The notes under the pieces are model-generated. The model was not told where the DNA came from, did no database searches, and worked only from the letters and a program-made list of their open reading frames with translations. A DNA stretch of 64,000 bases from Humulus lupulus (lineage: Eukaryota > Streptophyta > Magnoliopsida > Rosales > Cannabaceae): positions 233,569,360 to 233,633,359 of the forward strand of contig NC_084793.1 of NCBI RefSeq assembly GCF_963169125.1, written 5' to 3'. The position numbers and the translations under genes were made by a program. This document shows, piece by piece, positions 43,793-55,189 of the stretch; the stretch's first letter is position 1; each line of letters opens with the position of its first letter.

Positions 43793-46171
43793 TGTAGCCA
43801 CCCAAATTTGCTAATAAGGCTTGGGGCCTTGATTAGCGTGCCTGGAGGGTAATAATTGATATATTGTACAAATATGTGAATTTAATGAATATGTAATTAT
43901 AAGTGCATGTTTAGGTGATTAAATATGCATGTGGGCCCCATTTGGCTGTTAGGGGCATATTTGTAATTTTAGCCCGTTGGGGGCATAAATTTTATATTTA
44001 TGTGTATTATGATTGATACCACGTGTGAGTGGTGATATAATTGTGGTGCATAGTCTGAGACGGTCCTAGAGAGCTGTTTAGCTAGAAAGTCACAACGGGG
44101 TTAAATACCCGACTCAGGAGAAGCTTAGGGGTATTTTGGGAATATTATAAAGTGTTTGGGAATTATTGAGTAGCGATTAGTAATTCAGTAATGGTTTAGA
44201 CGTGTCGGGATTAAACGGGAATTTTTAGGCATACTCGAGGACTTAGCGGGATGTGTTAAAAGACTTAATCGCCCTTGGTGTTATATGAGGATTTAGTTTA
44301 GCTTAAGGGGCAATTAGGTCATTTTGGCAGTTGGTTATACTTAGTTAAGTGCTGGGAAATACTAGAACATTTTGGCAAAAGCAGAGGAAAGGAAAAGAAG
44401 AGAATTTCTTAACTCTCTCATATTCGGCTCTCTCTCTTTCCCTCTCTTTGGTGGTTGAGAGCTTGAAGAATCTTGAGGATTTTAGACTAAGGAATTGAAG
44501 AATTTTACTTGCTGTGGCTAGAGGAATCAGTTCAAGGGTGTGATTAACACAGAGGTAAGGTTTCATCCCTGATTTTCTTTAAGTTTCCAAGCATGTTTTT
44601 GAGAGGTTGAGAATGAAAGTTGAAAGCTGGATTTGTGGATTGTTATTGTGAGAATTTTTCTTGGGAATCAAAGGGGTTTAGCTTGGAGTTGGAATTGGAG
44701 GAAGTTCAAGGTCGAATTCTTGTTTAAGGTAAGAATTCCATGCATTTCTGAGGTTTATATTCTAAACTGGTTTAAGTTTTCTTGTTTGTGGTTTAAGTTT
44801 GATAAAGTTTTAAACCACTAGGTGATTTATGGATATATATACTGGATATTTGAGCTTGTTGTTGTTGTTTTTGGGTTACCATACTGCTCATTAGGGGTTT
44901 TAAGTTGAATTGGGACTTGGGTGTACTTGGGTGTTGATTTGGAAGAGTTTTGGCTCGGGAGAAATGTGGGGAAAAACCTAGTTTTCTGGGTTCGCGTATG
45001 AGCGCTGCGACCCTATTCTTCCATGTCGCGGCGCTTGGTTGAATCAAGGCATGGGGACCATTCTGGGCGCCGCGGCCCCTAAAGGGTTGTACCGCAGCAC
45101 TAGGCCAATTTCTGGGAAGGGAAAAAATGTGTTTTTGGGGTTTTGGCTCAAGGGGCTCGGGGGACACTTCCGTTACCTTGTGGGGGGAAACGGGAGGTCC
45201 CAAGAGCACGGGACTGGTTCTGGGAGAAGATTATGAATTCATTAGTAATAAGAGTGCTATGTATGTGTTGTGACTAAGTTTTCAGCAAGGCTCAGGTTAG
45301 GGGACCGTGCTCGAGATTTCGGTGCTCAAGAAGCTTGAAACACAGGTAAGAAAACCGTTGTACCCATAGAGCAGGGCGAGGACACATAGTTGTGTTGCAG
45401 GGCACGACCCTATATGATTATGTGCAGGGCATAGCCCATTGATTATGTTAATACATGTTTAAGTGTTTGTTTAATTATGCTATGAATGCATATATGTGAA
45501 TGATCGACAAGAGCCGGAACGGTGAAGGTCGAGAACGGCAAGGGTCGGGAACGGTGAAGGCTGAGAACGGCAAGGGGGCCGGGAGCAGCGTTTAGCACGC
45601 GGAGTACGAGTTGCCAGAATAAGACCCTAAAGGAAACCTGGGATATCCTTACGGTGTAGACCGTGAACCTAGGGCCTGGTAAAGTGCCTGGGACGGCATG
45701 GCCGTATGTGTTTAGCCTGTTGGCAGATTTGTTGTATGCTGAGTGATTGATATGCATACGTTATCTATTTGTGTGGAGTTTTCTTGCTGGGCTTCGGCTC
45801 ATGGGTGCTCTGTGGTGCAAGTAAGGGCAAGGGTAAAGCCGACCAACCATGATTATGGAGAGCGTGAGGTGACGCATACATGTCCGGTCTGCCTGGCTAT
45901 CACGGCAGGGGTATTTTTTGGGAGATGCTTTGTACTGAATCCTATTTTGTCGTGTAGTCGGCTTTAAACATATTTTGAGTTGTAAATATTTATAAACAGT
46001 ATTTTGGGATCCCGAATATAAAACACTTTTAATTTTCAATGGATGAGTATATTTTCAAATTATGTGATTTTAGTACAGTTTAGTTACACTTTTGACCTAA
46101 TTCTTGATTAGCAAGTTAAACGCACATTTTAAACTCACTTGGTAACGACTCTAAGGTAGTAGGGCGTTACA
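43793..46171 (+). repeat. 5' LTR of chromovirus B
   Basis: 2379 bp ending GTAGGGCGTTACA beside the primer-binding site. It differs from the 3' LTR by many substitutions and some indels, including a 32-bp duplication at 45511-45574. The block CTAATAAGGCTTGGGGC near its start is shared with the other chromovirus LTRs here. Confidence 0.92.
45511..45574 (+). repeat. Tandem 32-bp duplication present only in the 5' LTR
   Basis: GAACGGTGAAGG-YYGAGAACGGCAAG occurs twice in a row here and once in the 3' LTR (about 52793-52820). It arose, or was lost, after insertion. Confidence 0.75.
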
Positions 46172-46174
46172 ACT

Positions 46175-46186
46175 TGGTATCAGAGC
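46175..46186 (+). other. Primer-binding site of chromovirus B (Met-tRNA type)
   Basis: TGGTATCAGAGC begins three bases after the LTR end. 46187-46508 is the untranslated leader, with a block (GTTCCTG, GACCGAACATGTACGCTCGC, GACAAGCTCGACTCAAGG) also present next to the LTR at 16922. Confidence 0.92.
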
Positions 46187-46508
46187 GAGCCAAGGTTTAT
46201 GGTTCCTGGAGATTGACCGAACATGTACGCTCGCTGTCAGTGACAAGCTCGACTCAAGGTTGGTTGGTAATAATTGATTTGTGTGCCTGATTATGTGCTT
46301 AAATGCCCTGTTTGACTACTTATTTCATATAGAGCATGATGAATGAGTTAACATATGCATGATGCCAGGGCATGGCCCGTTGAGTGTTATATGTTATTTG
46401 TGTTATGTGGATTGTTGGTTACGATTGTCTAGTGTGATTGGGAGTAGGTTTTGGATGTTGGTATCATGCCTGAAAAGCGACGTCGTTGATTGAAGGCATA
46501 TTGTTGTG

Positions 46509-47590
46509 ATGCCTCGACAATCATCGAGACTCCGCGGTAGCAAAGCCGAGGATGACGACAAGGGTCATGACCCTCCACCTGCCCCACAGAATTGGCAACA
46601 GATGTTTGTCGAAATGGAAGCAAGATTGCAACGAATAGAGGAAGAACTTCGATAGTTGAGGCAGCAGGCCCCTCCACAGGTCACTGGATTTCCGGTTTAG
46701 TAGGTTGTGGCGCCAGTGCGTGTTCAGCCTGCTATGGAGAACAGGTGGGAACCTTTGTATGAAAGGTTCAAGAAGCAGCATCCTCCCACCTTTGAGGGTG
46801 GACCAAACCCACTACAGGTAGAGCAGTGGATGAATATGGTTTCCTCCATCCTATATTTTATGAGGGTTGAAGGGAACGAGAGGGTAGCTTGTACCAGCTA
46901 CATGTTGAGAGAAGATGACTGCATCTAGTGAGATGTAGTGGTTTAGAGAAGGAATGTGGCAGTTATGACTTGGGAAGAATTCAGGAACATCTTTAACTAG
47001 AAATATTACAGTGTTGCAGTCCGAGCTCCGAAGGTTGACGAGTTCATCAACCTAACTCAGAACCAGTTGACCGTTACTGAGTATGCTCTGAAATTTGACC
47101 GGTTGGTGAAGTTCGTGCCGGATTTGGTGCCGACAGATGCAGCAAGAAGGGATAGATTTTTGCGGGGATTGAATGTTATGAACACCCGCGATGTAAAGAT
47201 CACCTTGGATCCAGAGACTACTACCTATGCTCAGGTTGTAGACAAGGCCCTTACAGCTGAGGGGGCTGAGGATCAGATTTGGAGGAAGAGCACTATTAGG
47301 CGCAATGCTAGCAGGACAGTGCCTCCTTTTACTGGATCTAGTCGGGGTAGTGGCCCCAGTGAACAGAAGAGAAAGGCCCCCGATTCTTTTGTTCCTCATA
47401 GCTCGGATAGGAGGGCACGGGGTACTTTTGGCGGCCGTCAGGGTGGAGGTGACAACTGGAGGAGTTTTCCAATATGTCCCTGGTGCAGACAATGACAACA
47501 GGGTGAGTGCAGGATCAGGGCCTGCTTTATCTGTGGGAGCGACAATCATCTGAAAAAGGACTATCCACAGGCCAGAAAAGAGGAGCCGAA
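46509..47590 (+). pseudogene. gag: Chromovirus B gag
   Basis: MPRQSSRLRGSKAEDD at 46509, RLQRIEEELR-stop, PLYERFKKQHPPTFEGGPNP, LQVEQWMNMVSSILYFMRVE, then stops and NVAVMTWEEFRNIFN-stop-KYY, FINLTQNQLTVTEYALKFDR, LVPTDAARRDRFLRGLNVM, EQKRKAPDSF, and the zinc knuckle CFICGSDNHLKKDY. The last Cys of the C-x2-C-x4-H-x4-C knuckle is Tyr here, where chromovirus A has Cys. At least five in-frame stops. The Gag role is assembly and RNA packaging. Confidence 0.9.
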
Positions 47591-48088
47591 ACAGGGAGAC
47601 AGCCTCGCTCCTGCCAGAGTATTTACTTTGACTCAGACTGAGGCGGAGGCTAGCCCCTCAGTCGTGACAGGTCATATTTCTAGTGCTGGTTCATCTTTTA
47701 CTGCATTGATTGATTCGGGAGCTACCCATTCATTTGTGTCTGCTATAGTGATAGAACAGCTGTGTAGACCTAGTGATTTGTATGCTAGGGGTTTTCAGAC
47801 TTTGTTGCCAACTAGGGAAATGGTAGTCTCTAGGAGATGGATTAGAGCTTTACCAGTAGAAATAGATGGTAGGGAGTTGTCTATTGATCTGATTCAGCTT
47901 GCGATGGATGACTTCGATATGACCCTAGGGATGGATTGGTTATCGAAGTATGGGGCGACAATTGACTGAAAGCGCAAGATGGTGTCTTTTGAACCAGAAG
48001 GGGAGGTACCATTTGTATTTGTGGGGGAAGTTGACGTACCAGGAGTACCTGATGATTTCAGCACTGAAGGTTAGAGACCTGATGCAGG
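47591..48088 (+). pseudogene. pol: Chromovirus B protease
   Basis: LTQTEAEASPSVVTGHISSA, the active site FTALIDSGATHSFVSAIVIE (catalytic Asp-Ser-Gly intact), LPTREMVVSRRWIRALPVEI, and [16 protein letters not shown] followed by TGA in place of Cys. The reading continues [10 protein letters not shown] to about 48060 and then needs a frameshift to enter RT. Confidence 0.88.
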
Positions 48089-49608
48089 AAGGTTGTATAG
48101 GATTCCTAGCGAATGTTGTGGATACCTCTAGGGTTGTGTCGGTTGGACTGGGGAAGACTAGAATGGTATGTGAGTTTCTAGATTTATTTCCAGTAGATCT
48201 GCCAGGGTTGCCGCCACAGTGGGAAATTGAGTTTGTTATAGAGTTGGCACCAGGGGCGAAGCCAGTATCTAGGGCACCTTACAGAATGGCTCCGGCAGAG
48301 TTGAAGATTCAGTTACAGGAGTTACTGGATTTGGGGTTCATTAGACTGAGTTTCTCGCCATGGGGTGCTCCGGTGTTGTTTGTCAAGAAGAAGGATGGAT
48401 CTCTTAGGATGTGTATTGACTACAGGGAGCTGAACAAGTTGACCATTAAGAATAAGTATCCACTGCCTAGGATCGACGATTTATTTGACCAGCTACAAGG
48501 AAGTACAGTGTTTTCCAAGATTGATCTCCGGTCAGGTTACCATCAGTTAAGGATTAAAGAAGAGGACATACCAAAGACCGCTTTCCGCACGAGGTATGGA
48601 CATTATGAATTTCTGGTTATGTCCTTTGGATTAACCAATGCCCCAGCAGCATTTATGGATATGATGAACAGGTTTTTCAAGGACTATTTGGACAAGTTCG
48701 TAATTGTGTTTATTGATGACATTCTGGTGTATTCTTGGTCAGAGACAGAGCACGAGCAGCATCTGCGTTAGGTATTGCAGCGGTTGAGGGAGCATAGGTT
48801 ATATGCTAAGTTCAGCAAGTATGAGTTCTTGTTACCGCAAGTTACGTTTCTAGGCCATATTGTCAGTAAGGAGGGAATTCTGGTTGACCTAAGTAAGATT
48901 GAGGCTGTGAGAGATTGGCCTAGACTGAGCAACGTTCCAGAAGTTAGAAGTTTTCTGGGATTGGCAGGATATTATCGGCAGTTTGTTGAGGGGTTCTCCA
49001 GGATAGCTACACCATTGAAAGAATTGACAAAGAAGAAGACAAAGTATGTTTGGACAGACAGATGTGATAACAGTTTCAAAGAGTTGAAGCGGCGACTGAT
49101 CACCGCGCCAGTGTTGAGTTTGCCGACAGATAATGAGAAGTTTGTGGTTTATTGTGATGCTTCCAGACAGGGTTTAGGGTGTGTCCTGGTGCAAGCTGGT
49201 AAAGTGATAGCCTACGCATCAAGACAGTTGAAGGAGTATGTGCAGAGATATCCCACGCATGATCTGAAATTGGCAGTAGTGGTATTCACACTCAAGATTT
49301 GGAGACATTATTTATATGGTGAGAAGTGTGAGATATACACCAACCATAAGAGTTTGAAGTACTTCTTTACTCAGAAGGATTTGAACATGCATCAAAGGTG
49401 GTGGCTAAAGTTGGTTAAGGATTATGATTGTGATATCCTATACCATCCTAGGAAGGCTACTGTAGTGGCTGATGCATTGAGTCGGAAGGGCCCAGGACAG
49501 TTGTTCAGTTCGAGACAGATATCTGATAAGCTAGCAGAGGAGATGACTAGAACGAGTATAGAATTGGTGGTTGGTAGCCAACATCACTCTTCAGTCTACA
49601 CTCCTTGA
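48089..49608 (+). pseudogene. pol: Chromovirus B reverse transcriptase and RNase H
   Basis: The open segment to 48771 carries the whole RT core: [84 protein letters not shown] (FIDD at 48709-48720). A single TAG at 48769 splits it from 48775-49608 ([51 protein letters not shown]), which contains RNase H with [27 protein letters not shown], and [15 protein letters not shown]. All catalytic acids are visible, so this is the best preserved RT in the window. Confidence 0.92.
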
Positions 49609-51028
49609 GAGGATCAAGGAGGCACAGGGGAAGGATTCCTAATTGAGTGGTCACAGGGAGAATGTCTTAGTCAGAGCGGCTAAGGACTTCTCTATCTCGG
49701 ATATGGGGTTACTGAAGTAAAAAGGTCGAATTTGTGTTCCGATGGATTCTGATATCCGTTGAGAGATCTTGGATGAATCGCATACCACTCCTTATTCCTT
49801 ACATCCAGATACGACGAAGATGTACCAAGATCTGAGAGCTTTGTATTGGTGGTTGGGCATGAAGAGGGATGTTGTGGATTATGTGGCCAAGTGCTTAACT
49901 TGTCAGCGAGTCAAGGCTGAACATCAGAGGCCAGCAAGGTTGCTGCAACCTCTAGGGATTCCAGAGTGGAAGTGGGAAGATATTACCATGGACTTCATGG
50001 TTCGTTTGCCAAAGACCGTGGGACAGCATGACTCAGTGTGGGTGATTGTGGATAGGTATATCAAGCTTGCCCACTTTTTACCTGTCAGGACGACTTATAC
50101 TATGGAACAGTATGTCGAGTTATATGTGAAGGAAATTGTTCGACTTCATGGGGCTCCGAGGTCGATTGTATCTGACAGGGACTCCACCTTCACCTCCAAG
50201 TTTTGAGAGAGTCTGCAAAAGGCTATGGGCACGCAGTTACGGTTTAGTACCGCTTATCATCCTCAGACAGATGGATAGTCTGAGAGGACAATTCAGATAC
50301 TGGAGGACATGCTACGAGCCTATGTGCTAGATTTTGGGGGATCTTGGAGCAAGTATCTCCCTTTGATTGAGTTCTCGTACAATAACAGTTATCAGGCGAC
50401 TATCGGAGTGGCTCCGTATGAGATGCTTTATGGGAGAAAGTTCAGGTCACCAATCCATTGGGATGAGATGGGTGAAAGGAGATATTTGGGTCATGAAATG
50501 GTTCAGAGGACCAATGAGGTGATTGAGAAGATTAGATCTCGAATGCTCGCCTCCCAAAGTCGCCAGAAGAGTTACTCGGACCTGAAACGTAGGAGCATAG
50601 AATTTCAGGTCGGTGACCATGTGTTCCTTAGAGTTTCCCCTTTGAGAGGAGTGAAACGGTTTGGTGTTCAGGGCAAGCTGAGCCCTAGGTTTTTTGGCCC
50701 CTTCGAGGTTCTGGAACGGGTTGGGGAGATAGCTTACATATTGGCAATGCCTCCAGCCTTATTAGGGGTTCATGATGTATTTCATGTATCCATGCTCCAA
50801 AAGTATGTATTAGATTCTTCACACGTGTTGAGTTATGAGAACTTGGAACTAGATCGGGATTTATCATATGAGGAGAAATCGATTCGGATTCTTGATCGGA
50901 ATGATAAAGTTTTGCGGAGCAAGACCATCGCTTTGGTGAAAGTGATGTGGAGGAACAGCAAAGTAGAGGAGGGGACATAGGAACTTGAATCAGGTATGCG
51001 GGAGCGGTATCCCGAGTTGTTCAGGTAA
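49609..51028 (+). pseudogene. pol: Chromovirus B integrase with chromodomain
   Basis: One frame with scattered stops. HHCC finger: [20 protein letters not shown] and [13 protein letters not shown]. Core: DITMDFMV (Asp codon 49991), [10 protein letters not shown] (Asp codon 50174), TDG-stop-SERT (Glu codon 50282). Then FSYNNSYQATIGVAPYEMLY, VFLRVSPLRGVKRFGVQGKL, VFHVSMLQKYV, and a chromodomain tail: KVLRSKTIALVKVMWRNSK, EEGT-stop-ELE, RYPELFR, ending at the TAA at 51026-51028. Stops: TGA at 50204 (Trp site), TAG at 50276 (Gln site), TAG at 50978 (Trp site). Confidence 0.92.
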
Positions 51029-51039
51029 TTTCGAGGATG

Positions 51040-51063
51040 AAATTTTTGTAAGGAGGGGATAGT
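51040..51063 (+). other. Polypurine tract of chromovirus B
   Basis: GTAAGGAGGGGATAG directly precedes the 3' LTR, as GTAAGGTGGGGATAAT does in chromovirus A. Priming site for plus-strand synthesis. Confidence 0.85.
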
Positions 51064-53414
51064 TATTGCGACCCAAATTTGCTAATAAGGCTTGGGGCAT
51101 TGATTAGCGTGCTTGGAGGGCAATAATTGATATATTGCATTAATATGTGAATTTAATGAATATGTGATTAGAAGTGCATGTTTAGGTAATTAAATATGCA
51201 TGTGGGCCCCATTTGGCTGTTAGGGGCATATTTGTAATTTTAGCCCGTTGGGGCATAAATGTTATATTTATGTGTATTGTGATTGATACCACGTGTGAGT
51301 GGTGATATAATTGTGGTGCATAGTCTGAGACGGTCCTAGAGAGCTGTTTAGCTAGAAAGTCACAACGGGGTTAAATACCCGACTCAGGAGAAGCTTAGGG
51401 GTATTTTGGGAATATTATAAAGTGTTTGGGAATTATTGAGTAGTGGTTAGTAATTCAGTAATGGTTTAGACGTATCGGGATTAAACGGGGATTTTTAGGC
51501 ATACTCGAGGACTTAGCGGGATGTGTTAAAAGACTAAATCACCCTTGTTGTTATATGAGGATTTAGGTTAGCTTAAGGGGCAATTAGGTCATTTTGGCAA
51601 CTGGTTATACTTAGTTAAGGGTTGGGAAATACTAGAACATTTTGGCAAAAGCAGAGGAAAGGAGAAGAACATAATTTCTCAACTCTCTCTCTCTCATATT
51701 CGGCTCTCTCTTTCCCTCTCCTTGGTGGTTGAGAGCTTGAAGAATCTTGAGGGTTTTAGACTAAGGAATTGAAGAATTTTACTTGTTGTGACTAGAGGAA
51801 TCAGTTCAAGGGTGTGATTAACACAGAGGTAAGGTTTCATCCCTGATTTTCTTTAAGTTTCCAGGCATGTTTTTGAGAGGTTGAGAATGAAAGTTGAAAG
51901 CTGGATTTGTGGATTGTTATTGTGAGAATTCAGCTTGGGAATCAAAGGGGTTTATCTTGGAGTTGGAATTAGAGGAAGCTCAAGGTCGAATTCTTGTTTA
52001 AGGTAAGAATTCCATGCATTTCTGAGGTTTATATTCTGAAATGGTTTAAGTTTTCTAGTTTGTGGTTTAAGTTTGATAAAGTTTTAAACCACTAGGTGAT
52101 TTATGGATATATATACTGGATATTTGAGCTTGTTGTTGTTGTTTTTGGGTTACCATACTGCTCATTAGGGGTTTTAAGTTGAATTGGGACTTGGGTGTAC
52201 TTGGGTGTTGATTTGGAAGAGTTTTGGCTCGAGAGAAATGTGGGGAAAAACATAGTTTTCTGGGTTCGCGTATGAGCGCTGTGACCCTGTTCTTCCATGT
52301 CGCGGCGCTTGGTTGAATCAAGGCATGGGGACCATTCTGGGCGCCACGGCCTCTATAGGATTATGCCGTGGCGCTAGGCCAATTTCTGGTAAGGGAAAAA
52401 ATGTGTTTTTGGGGTTTTGGCTTTGGGGGCTCAGGGGACGCTTCCGCTACCTTGTGGGGGGAAACAGGAGGTCCCGAGAGCACGGGATTGGTTCTGGGAG
52501 AATATTATGAATTGATTAGTAATGAGAGTGCTATGTATGTGTTATGACTAGGTTTTCAGTGAGGCTCAGGTTAGGGGACCGTGCTCGAGCTTTCAGTGCT
52601 CAAGAAGCTCGGGACACAGGTAAGAAAACCGATGTACCCATAGAGCAGGGCGAGGCCCCATAGTTATGTTGCAAGGCACGACCCTATATGATTATGTGCA
52701 GGGCATAGCCCATTGATTATGTTAATACATGTTTAAGTGTTTGTTTAATTATGTTATGTATTCTTATATGTGAATGATCGGCAAGATCCAAGAATGGTGA
52801 AGGCCGAGAACGGCAAGGGGGCCAGGAGCAGCGTTTGGCACGCGGAGTGCAAGTTGCCAGGGTAAGACCCTAACGGATACCTGGGATATCCTTACGGTGT
52901 AGACCGTGAACCCAGGGCCTGGTAAAGCGCCTGGGATGGCATGGCTGTATGTGTTTAGCCTGTTGGCGGATTGTTGTATGCTGAGTGATTGATATGCATA
53001 TGCTATCTATTTGTGTGGAGTTTTCTTGCTGGGCTTCGGCTCATGGGTGCTCTGCGGTGCAGGTAAGGGCAAGGGGAAAGCCGACCAACCATGAGTATGG
53101 AGAGTGTGAGGCGACGCGTACATGTCTGGTCTGCCTGGCTATCACGGCCAGGGGTATTTTTTGGGAGATGCTTTGTATTGAATCCTATTTTGTCGTGTAG
53201 TCGACTTTAAACATATTTTGAGTTGTAAATATTTATAAATAGTATTTTGGGAACCCGAATATAAAACTGTTTTAATTTTCAATGGATGAGTATATTTTCA
53301 AATTATGTGATTTTAGTACAGTTTAGTTACACTTTTGACCTAATTCTTGATTAGCAAGTTAAACGCACATTTTAAACTCACTTGGTAATGGGTCTAAGGT
53401 AGTAGGGTGTTACC
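51064..53414 (+). repeat. 3' LTR of chromovirus B
   Basis: 2351 bp. The start reads TATTGCGACCC where the 5' LTR has TGTAGCCACCC, and the end GGGTGTTACC where the 5' LTR has GGGCGTTACA. Aligns throughout with 43793-46171. Confidence 0.92.
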
Positions 53415-53893
53415 CCTTAGAACAAATGCCAAGTTATGTGAAGTTTATGAAAGAAATTTTGTCAAGGAAGAGGAAGTTAGTGGATTATGAGACGGTTGCA
53501 CTAACTGAAGAGTGCAGCGCAATACTTCAGAAGAAACTTCCTCCAAAGCTTAAAAATCCTGGTAGTTTCAATATCCCATGTTCTATAGGGGGTTTAGTAG
53601 GAACAAAGGCTTTTTGTGATTTAGGGGCCAGTGTGAATTTAATGCCTCTATCAATCTTTTAGAAGTTAAATTTGGGAGAAGCTCGGGCGACTACGGTATC
53701 TTTGCAGATGGCAGATAGATCAGTTAATCACCCTCTTGGAGTGATTGAGGACGTATTGGTAGAAGTGGGTAAATTCATCTTTCTTGAGGACTTTATTATT
53801 TTAGATATGGAGGAAGATGAAAATATTCTAATAATACTTGGAAGGCCATTCTTAGCAACTAATAGAACTTTAATTGATGTACAAAAAGATTAG
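53415..53893 (+). pseudogene. pol: Athila gag end and protease
   Basis: Continues the Athila frame: EQMPSYVKFMKEILSRKRKL, YETVALTEECSAILQKKLPP, KLKNPGSFNIPCSIGG, and the protease active-site region AFCDLGASVNLMPLSIF (D-L-G-A, as is usual for Athila). A TAG at 53660 splits off [59 protein letters not shown]. The I-L-G-R-P-F-L-A-T block is the typical second protease motif. Apart from the single TAG the frame is clean. RT should follow, but does not. Confidence 0.9.
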
Positions 53894-54995
53894 TGAAAGC
53901 TGCGAGTGCAAAAAGAGGAAGTTATATTTAAAGTTTATGCAGCAATAGAAATTCCAATTTTTGTAGAGTTGAAGTGGTAAACCAAGAAGGGAACAAGTTA
54001 GAAGGTTCTAAGAAAATCTCCATAGTTAAAACCGGAATGAGAAAGGGGCGTAATCGGTTAAAAAAATATTTTAATGAAAGGATTTGAATGTTATATGAGC
54101 GGGGGAAAGTACCACCAATTTCTAATCACAAGAAACGAGGGCCAACTCATGACACTATGGCTATCAAGGACGTGTGGGGAGGACTTGATCAAAGTTGAAT
54201 ATGAATGAAAACAAGAGTTCGGCTAAAAGATGTTAAAGACAGCGCTCTTAGGAGGCATTCCTATGTTTATTTTTAATTTTATGTTATTTGTTTTTGTTTT
54301 TTTTATTGGAACAATGTTTTTAAAGATTTTGTTTTAGTTGTTTTTAGTTTTATTCTGGAAAATTTGTGTTGTAACTAGTAACCCGTGAAAAACGTGAAAA
54401 AAAATTGAAGTTTTGGTGGTTATAGCGCTACAGAGCCACATGCCAAGCGCGACAAGCAGGGGCTGGGGTCATTTTTTTCTAAGAGATAGTGCTACAGTAG
54501 CCTCCGCCATCTCAACCTTTTAAGGGACCTTCGTCCCAGCCTCCACAACCGTCATACTGATGTAACTGTTCAGGTAAGTCTCTTTTCTCATTCTTTATGC
54601 ACTTTAACATTGCAGACAATGTTAAATTTTCAGTTTGGGGGAGGGATTTATTTTTAGTTTTATGTTATTTGATGTGTTTTTCAGTTTGGTTTGCTAGTTA
54701 GTTTGTATTGAGTCATGTTTTAGAGTGTAAATTAAGTTGATGATAATTGCCATTTTAATATGATTGACTGTTATGTTGTATAATCCAAAGGAAAAGTTGA
54801 TGTGCTTCTGAAAAAAAAAACAAAATATGTGTGCTTGGTTATATTACTTTGTTGTTTTTTCACTGTGATCTGTAGACATTACAGATCTATTGCTCATAAA
54901 TTGCAAATGTTATAATTGAGAATTTTATGCATGTCGAATTTGGATTATGGATTGAAAAATACTAAAAAAATTCTAGAACCTGTTTGCTTACTAAT
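53894..54995 (+). other. Athila 3' region, RT-RNase H-integrase deleted
   Basis: Short coding-like scraps to about 54070, then sequence normally found after Athila integrase: GTTAAAGACAGCGCTCTTAG and GGAGGCATTCC (about 54231-54262), AGCGCTACAG words (54424 on), CTTTAACATTGCAGACAATG with AGTTTGGGGGAGG (54602-54645). The rest, to 54995, is AT-rich without genes. The missing 3 kb of pol makes the copy non-autonomous. Cut at 54996 by Tat element B (left flank CTAAT). Confidence 0.8.
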
Positions 54996-55189
54996 TGTGA
55001 ATGTGGTAATTCTTCCCTGGTGAATGTCGTTCAGGCATACCTCTACGCTAAGAGGTCCCCTAACTAAGAGACACATGTTAGAGGGACGAGGGGGCGGGAG
55101 CCTCGCTTGGCCACTTTCTACACACATAAAGGGACAAGGGCATCACATAGCATCAGAGAGGTTTGGCTAAGAGATCCATCCTCGCCATG

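Larger units (their letters stand above)
43793..53414 (+). mobile_element. Tekay/Del-type chromovirus B (plus strand), full length but inactive
   Basis: LTR, Met-type primer-binding site, gag, protease, RT-RNase H, integrase with chromodomain, purine tract, LTR. Flanked by CCTTA at 43788-43792 and 53415-53419. The LTR ends have decayed (TGTAGCC.. at left; right LTR starts TATTGCG and ends GTTACC). Stops and frameshifts occur in every domain. It interrupts Athila gag; PFAEAL|EQMPSY joins across it when one duplication is removed. Confidence 0.93.
33846..54995 (+). mobile_element. Athila-type Ty3/gypsy element, lacking RT-integrase, with three insertions
   Basis: 5' LTR, tRNA-Asp-type primer-binding site, gag (42178-43792, continuing at 53415), protease and then the Athila 3' region (53894-54995) without RT, RNase H or integrase. 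Insertions: the young element at 35312-42049, chromovirus B at 43793-53414, and Tat element B from 54996. Gag runs on across chromovirus B (PFAEAL|EQMPSYVKF). The true right end is beyond the window. It is inserted in copia RNase H. Confidence 0.85.

Noticed and set aside
44793..45209. 138-residue minus frame in the chromovirus B LTR
   Set aside because: Broken in the homologous 3' LTR (52067-52321 and on) and without domain; LTR shadow.
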